Assembly (NCBI GenBank): GCA_020721325.1
Contig: DYNA01000016.1
Coordinates: 1-47,200, forward strand
Direction: 5' to 3'
DNA from: Paludibacter propionicigenes
Lineage (GTDB): Bacteria; Bacteroidota; Bacteroidia; Bacteroidales; JAIFNL01
Length of the DNA: 47,200 bases
Numbering within the stretch: the first letter of the stretch is position 1; each line of letters starts with the position of its first letter. Below, piece by piece: positions 8,699 through 17,882 of the stretch. The translations under genes were made by a program, and so were the position numbers. The notes below the pieces were generated by a model. It was not told where the DNA came from. It did no database searches and saw only the letters and a program-made list of their open reading frames with translations.

Positions 8699-11182
8699 TT
8701 AAAAAAGTTTCTTTAAATAAATAAAAGCAATAAAAACGAGCGACAAAATAATTAAAGCCCATTCATGCGGTTCGGGTACGCCTCCATGCCCCGCAGTTGT
8801 TGCATTTCCGAGCGAATTTTTGTTTTCATCAATATTAAACCGTTCATAATCTTTTTGAGTTTCTAAAACAATTAAACTCGAAACCGGACTAACAATGTAA
8901 GCCTCTTCAGCTAAACTAATTAATTGATTAGTAATAAATTGCTCATTAAAAAAATCTTTTCCGGCTTCTTGCACAATTTTATTGTAAGCGTATAAACGCA
9001 ACAAATGGTCTGGAGCTTTACTCAACTCTTCATTAGCGAACTTTGATATAACCATTTGAGATTCAGATATTAAAACCTGATTGCTATCTAAATCGGGAAC
9101 TAAAATCTCCTGTTTTTTTAACAACATTTCTAAATCAGAAACTGCCCCGTTGTAATAATTAAAAATACCGAATTGTTTTAAAGTTTTCAAATAAGGAGAA
9201 AGCTCACTACCTAAATTATAAAAATTAATTTTCTGGTTATTTTTACTAACGAAATCTGATATTTTTTTAATAAATTCACTTTCACTTAAATCGGAATAAT
9301 TTGGAGAAGATTCTCCGGATTTAGAAATAATTAAAGATTGCTTTAAATTTAATTTGTGTAAAGGTATAAAACTGAAATTCAACGATTTCAATCGATTGAA
9401 CTGTTCTATTGCATTCTCAGAATTAATTTCAATCCATTCATCATAATAAATATATACTTTCTTTTGACTAAAAATTTCGAGAATTTCCAAATATTCATCT
9501 TCCGACCAAGCCGAATTGATGTCCAAATAAATGTTTTCGGGTATAAATTTTAATTTTTTCAGGTGTAAATTTTGAACTTTATATGAATTTTCACCAAAAG
9601 AAAACGAACTTTGAGCTAATTGAGTTTTATCAAATTTAATATTCCAATTCTCATTATAATTTCCGGTATATTCAAAAAATTTAGAATCATTTTTCTTAAA
9701 AAAATCAGGTATTTCAAGATTTGAAACTTGAACTTTCGTATCAAATTTTATTATTAAAGTTTCACGAGCCTTATCAAAATTAGGACCATCAAAAGTAACA
9801 TTCTGTAAAACAAGTCTTTCGCTCTCAAGCAAAAGAGGAATGGTAATTCCAATTTTAAAACGTCTATTTTCAACAGGTGTACATGGAAAAACATTGACAA
9901 CCAGTTGATTACCTTCTTGCCAATGCACTACCGAAGGGTCACGAACTTCTACACTAACAATGGTTTTATATGCGCTATCTGCTTGAGCCTTAGTTGATAA
10001 TCTCGATTTTTCCTCTTTACCATTAATCCAGAGCGAAAGCGAGCTTGCAACAGACCCTTCGGGCAAAGTGAATGTATATAAAGCTTCTTGCTGATTCCAC
10101 TGATATTGATTATTATTTTTTACCGAAATAATTTTTTCTAAATACGCAATTCTATACTCTGGATAAACTCGAATATTGGTTAAAACCTCGGCAGTTTCTA
10201 AGTCTTTTCCAGTCCATAATTTTGCTGTGGCAGCATGTCTGTTTCCGTAAAGTGTTTTTAAAATATTAACTCTTTCATCAACGGAAATATCTAATTTTTC
10301 AGAAAGTAATCCGGCAATTGTAATAAATGGATTATGCAATTTTACTTCGCTAAAAGAGCCAATATTCGGGGCAAACCAATTTCTTTCCGTTCCCATGTCA
10401 TATACTAAATCGCCTTTTAAAATAGATTCAGTAAAGCTATTATTTTCAATATTTTGAGCCAATAAAACCCAAATTGGTAAATCATTGTTTTCATGAGTAA
10501 TAATAGTAGCATTGGTTTGATGAATTTTATTGGCTACGGAAGTATATTGTGCTATAAAAAATACCAGAATAATTATTGGAAAAAAAATTCCGACCGCATA
10601 AGAAATTTTAGAAACTAAAACTTTTTCCATTTTAATAACCCATACCAAAATAGTTATGAGCAATATAATAGGCATTAAAAGGTGAATTGTTAAACCAAAA
10701 AAAAGTAAACCGACAAAAGCAAATGGAATATAAGGCATTAAATACAAAGTAAAATACAATGCCATTATAGTGCCAATTCCTAAAAATAATAAGCTAATAG
10801 TTTGATACAAAGGATTTAGTTTTGGAAAAAAAATAACAACTCCTAATGCAATGTAAGTAGTAAAAAAAGTAAAAATGAGCCAATCCGGCATTTGAGAAAA
10901 TACCGGAATTTCAAGATTTACAGAAAAGCAACTTACAGTAAGTAATGCTAAAAGGAAAAAAAAATGTTTGGCATTTAATTTAAAAATATTCCATCTATTT
11001 ATAACAAAATTATTGATGGCTATAGCTACGAAATACCCCACAGCTATTAAATAAATGGTAAAAAGCAGAATTTCTTCCGACTGTCTCATTTTTGAAAAAA
11101 AATGAAGAATAGCTAATGCTAAAATATTTAATATCAGTCCAATAACTGATAAAAATCGTGAATTTTGATTTTCTGTTTCCAT
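8699..11182 (-). CDS. VIT-domain polytopic membrane protein with PEP-CTERM-like sorting signal (XrtN system VIT protein)
   Basis: 827 aa; multiple N-terminal TM helices; VIT-like region 'AEVLTNIRVYPEYRIAYLEKIISVKN...YTFTLPEGSVASSLSLWINGKEEKSRLSTKAQADSAYKTIV'; C-terminus 'GGVPEPHEWALIILSLVFIAFIYLKKLF' = PEP + TM + basic tail. Confidence 0.85.
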   Translation of the reverse strand: METENQNSRFLSVIGLILNILALAILHFFSKMRQSEEILLFTIYLIAVGYFVAIAINNFVINRWNIFKLNAKHFFFLLALLTVSCFSVNLEIPVFSQMPDWLIFTFFTTYIALGVVIFFPKLNPLYQTISLLFLGIGTIMALYFTLYLMPYIPFAFVGLLFFGLTIHLLMPIILLITILVWVIKMEKVLVSKISYAVGIFFPIIILVFFIAQYTSVANKIHQTNATIITHENNDLPIWVLLAQNIENNSFTESILKGDLVYDMGTERNWFAPNIGSFSEVKLHNPFITIAGLLSEKLDISVDERVNILKTLYGNRHAATAKLWTGKDLETAEVLTNIRVYPEYRIAYLEKIISVKNNNQYQWNQQEALYTFTLPEGSVASSLSLWINGKEEKSRLSTKAQADSAYKTIVSVEVRDPSVVHWQEGNQLVVNVFPCTPVENRRFKIGITIPLLLESERLVLQNVTFDGPNFDKARETLIIKFDTKVQVSNLEIPDFFKKNDSKFFEYTGNYNENWNIKFDKTQLAQSSFSFGENSYKVQNLHLKKLKFIPENIYLDINSAWSEDEYLEILEIFSQKKVYIYYDEWIEINSENAIEQFNRLKSLNFSFIPLHKLNLKQSLIISKSGESSPNYSDLSESEFIKKISDFVSKNNQKINFYNLGSELSPYLKTLKQFGIFNYYNGAVSDLEMLLKKQEILVPDLDSNQVLISESQMVISKFANEELSKAPDHLLRLYAYNKIVQEAGKDFFNEQFITNQLISLAEEAYIVSPVSSLIVLETQKDYERFNIDENKNSLGNATTAGHGGVPEPHEWALIILSLVFIAFIYLKKLF

Positions 11183-11218
11183 AAAAAAATTGGTTTAAAA
11201 ATAATTAATACATAAAAG

Positions 11219-11237
11219 TACTTTGCATTTCAAAGTA
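11219..11237. promoter_or_regulatory. 19-bp palindromic putative operator, copy 2
   Basis: TACTTTG-CATTT-CAAAGTA, 36 bp upstream of the VIT gene start codon; same arms and spacing as 12237-12255. Confidence 0.75.
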
Positions 11238-11252
11238 TAAAAGTAAAAAAAA

Positions 11253-11558
11253 TTACTTACTATTTTCTTGATTTTCAATTAATAACTTAAGATTTTCAAA
11301 ATGTTCCGAAAATACTATTTTGCCTAAATCGCTTACACGATACGATGTATTAGGTTTTTTACCGACAAATTGCTTCCTAATATCAATATATTGAGCTATT
11401 TCGAGAGCTTTTAAATGGCTTGCCAAATTACCATCGCTTAATTCGAGAAGTTCTTTAAGTTCCAGAAAATCAACCCAATCATTAACCATCAAAATAGACA
11501 TAATCCCCAGCCTATATCGGCTTTCAAAAAGCCTGTTCAATTTAGCTATAATATTCAT
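11253..11558 (-). CDS. Winged-helix transcriptional regulator (HTH_34-like)
   Basis: 101 aa; 'RYRLGIMSILMVNDWVDFLELKELLELSDGNLASHLKALEIAQYIDIRKQFVGKKPNTSYRVSDLGK'. Confidence 0.87.
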   Translation of the reverse strand: MNIIAKLNRLFESRYRLGIMSILMVNDWVDFLELKELLELSDGNLASHLKALEIAQYIDIRKQFVGKKPNTSYRVSDLGKIVFSEHFENLKLLIENQENSK

Positions 11559-11575
11559 AATTAGCGAATTATAGA

Positions 11576-12217
11576 TTAGTTTTTGTCGTACTTAAAAAAC
11601 ATAATTGCTCCATACAAAATGTGCAAAACACCAAATCCAACCATCCAAAAAAACAGCCCGTACCCAATAAAAAAAGCGGTAATTAAACCTAAAATAATTT
11701 CGGAAATTCCTAAAAAACGAATATCGGAAAAAGTATAATGGCTTGCATTGATTAAAGCCAATCCGTAAAAAATTAAAGTAACAGATGGCAAAATACCAAC
11801 AATACCGTGCCAAAGCAGAATTAATCCAAAAAAACCTCCGGCAAAAAGAGGGATAAACAAATTAATAAGCATTCGTTTAGTAGTAAAATTCCATACCTGA
11901 ATATTTTTCTTTTTAGCTTTGCGCCAAGTAAAATAAAACGCGGAAATTAAAGCCAAAATTAAAACGGTTGCAGCATCTAAAAAAATGAATAATAAAAATT
12001 TATTTCTAATTTCTGAGTTTGCAAAATAAAGTATTTCGCGGGTTTGCCCGTAGTAAAATGTTTTACCGAAATAAATATAAGCTGCCACCGCACCAAATAT
12101 GGCAAAAATGCCGGCGAAAACGCCTGAAAGTCCGCTCAATGAAAGAAATCGACTTGATTTTTCCATCATTGTTTTTATTTCGTCTATACTATTCAAATAA
12201 TATTGCTTATTTTCCAT
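11576..12217 (-). CDS. Integral membrane protein of the exosortase locus (start trimmed to MENKQYY...)
   Basis: ORF track begins at 12331, but the ATG at 12217 lies just downstream of the palindrome 12237-12255; predicted about 6 TM helices. Confidence 0.75.
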   Translation of the reverse strand: MENKQYYLNSIDEIKTMMEKSSRFLSLSGLSGVFAGIFAIFGAVAAYIYFGKTFYYGQTREILYFANSEIRNKFLLFIFLDAATVLILALISAFYFTWRKAKKKNIQVWNFTTKRMLINLFIPLFAGGFFGLILLWHGIVGILPSVTLIFYGLALINASHYTFSDIRFLGISEIILGLITAFFIGYGLFFWMVGFGVLHILYGAIMFFKYDKN

Positions 12218-12236
12218 AATTTTTAAATAATAAAAG

Positions 12237-12255
12237 TACTTTGAATTGCAAAGTA
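12237..12255. promoter_or_regulatory. 19-bp palindromic putative operator, copy 1
   Basis: TACTTTG-AATTG-CAAAGTA, 19 bp upstream of the ATG at 12217. Confidence 0.75.
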
Positions 12256-12526
12256 AATGATAAAAATCGAATTTAAAAAATATTTTTTGAAAAAAAATAA
12301 AAATATTTTCTAAAATCTTAAATATTAACAATTTAAAAGAGATTTATTTTTCAAAAAAAATTGCCTACTATTAAATTTAAAATTATATTTGGAAAAAAAA
12401 ATTTGAAATCAATGTGGGTATATATTAAATATAATGATTTGATTGATTGAATCTTAGAATATTAGTACAAAACTTTTTTTCTAAAAAAAAAATTTAAAAA
12501 AGATAAAAAAATTAATTATTAATACA

Positions 12527-14458
12527 ATGCAACAACATTCAAATTTAAAAAGTATTCTAAAAAAAATAAGCCAAAAAATATTTTTTGGCTTTAATAATCT
12601 TTCAATAAAGCATAAGTTATTAATAATCATAAGTTTATTATTTTTAATTAGTTTTTCAACATTAACAATATTTTCGGCAATAACATTAAAAAGTGCCTTA
12701 TTTGAAAATTCACAAAAAGAATCAATTTCCAAAGCAGAGAAATATGCAAGTCAAATAAAATCAGAACTTGAAGCCGCTTTAAATTCAGCGAAAACACTCT
12801 CTCAGGCACTTTCAACCTCAAATTTAACAGCCGATAAAATAAATTTTGAGCGAAAACAAGCAATTAAAGTATGTGCTGAGGTTTTAAAAAACAATACTCA
12901 ATTTGTCGGTTTAGGCTTTTTATACAAAAAAAATGCCTTTGACGGTTTGGATTCACTTCATAAAGATTCCATTGGTTCTCAAATAGATGGTCAATTTACT
13001 CCTTATGTATATATCGAAGATGGCAAAATAAAAATTCAGGTATTAAACCAAGAAGAATTACCGAGTTTTGATACAATCGAAAGCATTTTAGAACCTTATC
13101 CTTTTCAGATAAACAAAAAAAAGATTATAGTTATTACTGCCTTAGCTCCGATAATAAAACAGTCAAAATTAGTTGGTTATATGGGAATTGATATGAACAC
13201 AAAGCACTTATCGAAAATAATAACCAACCAAAATGATTTGCAAAATCAAATAAAAGTAGAATTAATAGGCAAAAATGGAATTATAGCCTCAAATCGCAAC
13301 CAGAATGAAGATGAAAAGAATAACTCAATCAAAAAAAATAATGAAAACGATTTTACCAAAAAATATTTTACTAAAAACAAAATAAAAAACGGTATTAGTT
13401 ATACCGATAGCACATTAATAGTATTTTCACCATTTAGAATAGGAAATACAAAGACCGACTGGTTAATAAGTCTAACTGTGCCTATTGACCAAATAATGCA
13501 AAAAGCCAATAAAGCATTGATTATAGAAGGCAGCATCAGTCTCTTTTTTATGTTGGTTTTAATAATTGGTTTAATTTTTTTAATCAACTATTTGTTTTCA
13601 CCGTTATATAATTTTATAAGAAATGTAGAAGAAGTTTCTACCGGAAAATTAAATGTTAAAATAGAAACCAATAGTAGCGACGAATTAGGCAAATTGGGAC
13701 GAGCCACCCAAGAAATGATACGCCGATTAGCCCGAATAATAGGGCAAATAAACAAAACCAGCCTCGATTTGGTCAAAGCTGGCAGCCTGATACAACAAAA
13801 TTCAAAATCAGTAGCCAATGGCGCAACCAATCAAGCTTCAGCCATTGAAGAAATTTCAACCTCTATAGAAGAATTGCTTGCAGGCATCAATCAGAATAAT
13901 ATCAATTCAAAATCGACAGAAAAAAAAGCAAACCTTGCTGCATCTCAAATACAAATTGTAAATAAAGCCTTTGAAAAAACTGCCGAAGTAATGGAAACCG
14001 TTACAGAGAAAATACAAGTAATCAATGAGATAGCAGCAAAAACCGACTTATTGGCTATCAATGCAGCCATAGAAGCCGCCCGAGCAGGGGAGCAAGGAAA
14101 AGGTTTTGCAGTGGTAGCAAACGAGGTAAGAAAACTTGCCGAGCAAAGTATGAAAGCGGCAAAAGAAATCAACCAACTAAGCACAAAAAGTGTGAAAACA
14201 ACTTCCGATTCGGTAAAACTTCTTATGGCAGTAATTCCAATAATAAAAGAAACAGCCAATCTGGTAAAAGAAATTTCATTAAGCACAGAGGAACAAAATA
14301 GCGGTATCGAATTGATAAGCAAAACATTAATGCAATTAACTCAAGTAACACAACAAAATGCAGAGTCATCTGAAAATCTGGCAGAACAAGCGAATGTATT
14401 TGAAAAGTATTCAAAAGAATTAAAAAAAGTAATCAAGCATTTAAAAAACGAAAAATAA
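12527..14458 (+). CDS. Methyl-accepting chemotaxis protein (Cache-like sensor, HAMP, MCP signalling domain)
   Basis: 643 aa; hairpin tip '[43 protein letters not shown]'. Confidence 0.95.
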   Translation: MQQHSNLKSILKKISQKIFFGFNNLSIKHKLLIIISLLFLISFSTLTIFSAITLKSALFENSQKESISKAEKYASQIKSELEAALNSAKTLSQALSTSNLTADKINFERKQAIKVCAEVLKNNTQFVGLGFLYKKNAFDGLDSLHKDSIGSQIDGQFTPYVYIEDGKIKIQVLNQEELPSFDTIESILEPYPFQINKKKIIVITALAPIIKQSKLVGYMGIDMNTKHLSKIITNQNDLQNQIKVELIGKNGIIASNRNQNEDEKNNSIKKNNENDFTKKYFTKNKIKNGISYTDSTLIVFSPFRIGNTKTDWLISLTVPIDQIMQKANKALIIEGSISLFFMLVLIIGLIFLINYLFSPLYNFIRNVEEVSTGKLNVKIETNSSDELGKLGRATQEMIRRLARIIGQINKTSLDLVKAGSLIQQNSKSVANGATNQASAIEEISTSIEELLAGINQNNINSKSTEKKANLAASQIQIVNKAFEKTAEVMETVTEKIQVINEIAAKTDLLAINAAIEAARAGEQGKGFAVVANEVRKLAEQSMKAAKEINQLSTKSVKTTSDSVKLLMAVIPIIKETANLVKEISLSTEEQNSGIELISKTLMQLTQVTQQNAESSENLAEQANVFEKYSKELKKVIKHLKNEK

Positions 14459-14483
14459 AATATCAATCTATTATTTTATTATA

Positions 14484-16259
14484 ATGAGGTCGAAGTATTT
14501 AGGACGTTTTCTAATTTGGCGCGTTCGCCATATATCCAATCGCAATTTTATATTATTTTTAAGTGCCATTATAGGTGTTGGTGCCGGATTAATTGCACTT
14601 TTACTTAAAACGAGTGTCTTAAAAATTAAAACATTATTTGTAGAAAGCTTAGATGTAGATACCGAATTATTTTGGTTAATTTTTTATCCGATAATTGGCA
14701 TTTTATTAACTTTTTCTATGCGTAAATATATTTTTAGAAATGTAGAATCGCACAGTGTATCAGCCATTTTATATGCTATATCAAAGCGCAACAGTTTGAT
14801 GAGACGTCATAAAATATTATCATCTATTTTCGGAGGTGCATTAACGGCAGGTTTTGGAGGTTCGATAGGATTAGAGTCTCCAATTATTTCTTCCGGAGCG
14901 GCTCTGGGCTCAAATTTGAGCCGAGAATTGCATTTAAGCTACAAAGAAATAACACTTTTGCTGGCTTGCGGCGCTGCCGGAGGTATTGCAGCCATTTTTA
15001 GCACTCCCATTGCAGCCATAGTATTTGCGTTGGAAGTTTTGCTTATTGATTTATCGCGTTTTTCGCTCATTCCGTTGTTGGTAGCATCATCAAGTGGAGC
15101 TGTTACCTCAAAAATTTTACACGGCAGTGAATTTTTATTCAACTATCACCATTCAGAAGATTTTAAAATTTATGATTTATTTTTTTTCATACTTTTTGGA
15201 ATATTGATAGGATTAATGGCAATTTATTTTACGAAAGTTTACATAAAAATTGAAAATTATTTTGGTAAAATAGTAAATCCCGTTAAACGAATAGTACTTG
15301 GAGGGATTGTAATTGGTCTTTTGGTATTTATTTTTCCGGCACTTTATGGAGAAGGCTTTCAAGTTATCAGAAGCATCTTAAGCCTTAATTATCAAGACAT
15401 TATCTATTTTAGCTTATTTAAAGGTTTTAGAGAAGATTTCCTATTTATAGTGCTATATTTCAGTATTTTGGCAATAATAAAAGTGGTAGCCACTTCGGTA
15501 ACGATTTCAGCAGGCGGAATAGGAGGAATTTTTGCGCCTTCGCTTTATGTTGGTGCAATAAGTGGTTTTTTGTACGCATTCATTTTCAATTCATTAGGTT
15601 TTGAATATCAATTGTCGGTAGTGAATTTTACGCTTATTGGAATGTCGGCAATGCTGGGTGGCGTTATTCATGCTCCTTTAACCGGAATTTTTCTTATAGC
15701 CGAAGTAACGGGCGGTTACAATTTAATAGTCCCACTAATGATTTGTACTACAACAAGTTATATTACTGTCAAAGCCATATATAAAGAATCAATTTTTACT
15801 TACCAACTTTCGCAACGCGGCGAATTAATTACCCACAACAAAGACAAAGCGGTATTGACTTTAATGCGGTTAAAATCGCTGATTGAAACCGACTTAGAAC
15901 CTATTCAAGTAAGTGCAAGTTTAAGAAAATTGGTTGAAAACGTTAAAATATCGAAGCGAAATATTTTTCCGGTTCTTAATGAAGAATCGATGCTGGTGGG
16001 TATTATTCTTTTAGATGATATTCGCGAAATCATGTTTAAACCAGAGCATTACGATACCGTTTATGCACGAAATTTAATGCACTTGCCACCAACTTACATA
16101 ACAACCGAAGACGATATGAACTTGATAATGAAGAAGTTCAAAGAAACAGGCGCGTGGAATCTTCCGGTCATTGAAAAAGGAAAATATTTAGGTTTTGTTT
16201 CAAAATCGAAAATATTTGAAGCTTACAGAAAACTACTTCAAGAAATTTCTTCTGAATAA
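14484..16259 (+). CDS. ClC-family chloride channel/antiporter with C-terminal CBS domains
   Basis: 591 aa; 'GGSIGLESPIISSGAALGS', 'SAGGIGGIFAPSLYVGA', C-terminal CBS pair. Confidence 0.93.
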   Translation: MRSKYLGRFLIWRVRHISNRNFILFLSAIIGVGAGLIALLLKTSVLKIKTLFVESLDVDTELFWLIFYPIIGILLTFSMRKYIFRNVESHSVSAILYAISKRNSLMRRHKILSSIFGGALTAGFGGSIGLESPIISSGAALGSNLSRELHLSYKEITLLLACGAAGGIAAIFSTPIAAIVFALEVLLIDLSRFSLIPLLVASSSGAVTSKILHGSEFLFNYHHSEDFKIYDLFFFILFGILIGLMAIYFTKVYIKIENYFGKIVNPVKRIVLGGIVIGLLVFIFPALYGEGFQVIRSILSLNYQDIIYFSLFKGFREDFLFIVLYFSILAIIKVVATSVTISAGGIGGIFAPSLYVGAISGFLYAFIFNSLGFEYQLSVVNFTLIGMSAMLGGVIHAPLTGIFLIAEVTGGYNLIVPLMICTTTSYITVKAIYKESIFTYQLSQRGELITHNKDKAVLTLMRLKSLIETDLEPIQVSASLRKLVENVKISKRNIFPVLNEESMLVGIILLDDIREIMFKPEHYDTVYARNLMHLPPTYITTEDDMNLIMKKFKETGAWNLPVIEKGKYLGFVSKSKIFEAYRKLLQEISSE

Positions 16260-16292
16260 AAAATATTTTTTTATAGAAAAAACGAATAAAAT

Positions 16293-16329
16293 AAAAACAG
16301 GTTCTTTTTTTAAAAAAAAACCTGTTTTT
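16293..16329. terminator. Bidirectional terminator between convergent genes
   Basis: AAAAACAGG ... CCTGTTTTT with flanking A/T tracts. Confidence 0.75.
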
Positions 16330-16350
16330 TAAAAAAAAAATTAAAAAAAC

Positions 16351-17562
16351 TTATTCAAAAGTAAGAATAGCATCTTTAATTTTTGAAACGGCTTCCATCA
16401 ATTGCTCTTCGTTAATAACCAAAGGCGGTGCAAAGCGAATGATATGCCCATGAGTAGGTTTAGCCAAAACGCCATGTTTAGCCATTTCTACACAAACGTC
16501 CCAAGCTTCTTTTCCATTTTTGGGTTTGATAATTACGGCATTTAAAAGTCCTTTTCCGCGAACCAACTCAATCATATCGGATTGAATAGCACGCATTTGA
16601 GTACGGAAAATTTCGCCCAAACGTTGAGCATTTTCGGCAAGTTTTTCTTCTTTCACTACGGTAAGAGCGGCAATAGCTACTTTAGCAGCCAAAGGATTTC
16701 CACCAAAGGTAGAGCCATGCTCGCCGGGTTTAATGGTTAGCATAATTTCATTGTTCGCCAAAACAGCCGAAACCGGAAGCACACCGCCCGAAAGCGCTTT
16801 TCCAAGAATCAAAATATCGGGTTTTACACCTTCCCAATCCACAGCCAAAAGTTTTCCGGTACGTGCAATTCCGGTTTGAACTTCGTCGGCAATGAACAAA
16901 ACATTGTTTGCTTTGCACAAATCGTAAGCTTTTTTCAAATAACCTTCGTCGGGAACATATACACCGGCTTCGCCTTGAATAGGTTCAACTAAAAATCCGG
17001 CTACATTGGGGTCTTTGAGTTCATTTTCGAGAGCAGCCAAATCATTGTAAGGAATTTGCACAAAACCGGGTGTAAATGGACCGTAATGATTGTAAGCATC
17101 AGGGTCTGTGGACATAGAAATAATTGTTACCGTTCTACCGTGAAAGTTATTTTCGGCTACTATTATTTTGGCTTTGTTTTGTTCTATGCCTTTTACTTTG
17201 TAAGCCCATTTTCTGCAAAGTTTAATGGCGGTTTCGTCGGCTTCAGCACCGGTATTCATAGGCAAAACTTTGTCGTAACCAAAATATTTGGTAACAAATT
17301 CTTCGTATTCGCCCAACGAACTGTTGTAAAAAGCACGCGAGGTAAGCGTCAATTTTTGAGCTTGCTCGGTAAGTGCCGAAATAATTCTTGGGTGGCAATG
17401 TCCTTGATTAACAGCGGAATAAGCCGACAAAAAGTCGAAATATTTTTTTCCGTCTGTATCCCAAACATACACACCTTCCCCTTTATCGAGAACAACAGGC
17501 AGCGGATGATAATTGTGCGCTCCGTATTTATCTTCTCTTGCAATATAATCTTGTTGATTCAT
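16351..17562 (-). CDS. rocD: Ornithine--oxo-acid transaminase
   Basis: 403 aa; '[48 protein letters not shown]', '[17 protein letters not shown]', '[17 protein letters not shown]', '[11 protein letters not shown]'. Confidence 0.95.
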   Translation of the reverse strand: MNQQDYIAREDKYGAHNYHPLPVVLDKGEGVYVWDTDGKKYFDFLSAYSAVNQGHCHPRIISALTEQAQKLTLTSRAFYNSSLGEYEEFVTKYFGYDKVLPMNTGAEADETAIKLCRKWAYKVKGIEQNKAKIIVAENNFHGRTVTIISMSTDPDAYNHYGPFTPGFVQIPYNDLAALENELKDPNVAGFLVEPIQGEAGVYVPDEGYLKKAYDLCKANNVLFIADEVQTGIARTGKLLAVDWEGVKPDILILGKALSGGVLPVSAVLANNEIMLTIKPGEHGSTFGGNPLAAKVAIAALTVVKEEKLAENAQRLGEIFRTQMRAIQSDMIELVRGKGLLNAVIIKPKNGKEAWDVCVEMAKHGVLAKPTHGHIIRFAPPLVINEEQLMEAVSKIKDAILTFE

Positions 17563-17820
17563 TGTTTTTTTTAAAAAAAGATGATTAGAAATAACATTTT
17601 ATTTTGCTTACAAAATTCTAAAATAATTTTCGCATTTCAAACAAATTAAAATAAAAAAGCCCAAAAAACTTTTAAATTCAAATCTAAAATACTGATTTTC
17701 AAGTAAAATTTTATAAAAAATGTTTCTAAACATATTTTTAACAAAAAGTTACATTATTTATGTTAAAAAATCATAATAAATTTTAAATTTGGCATTTTTT
17801 TAAAAAAAATAATAACAAAT

Positions 17821-17853
17821 TTTGATTTGTTTCGTATAAAAATTATAAGTTTG
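17821..17853 (+). promoter_or_regulatory. Possible Bacteroidetes promoter of the LruC-domain gene
   Basis: TTTG (17821-17824), 21-bp spacer, TAAGTTTG (17846-17853); ATG at 17883. Confidence 0.5.
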
Positions 17854-17882
17854 CAAAATAAATTTTTAAAACTATCTCAAAT

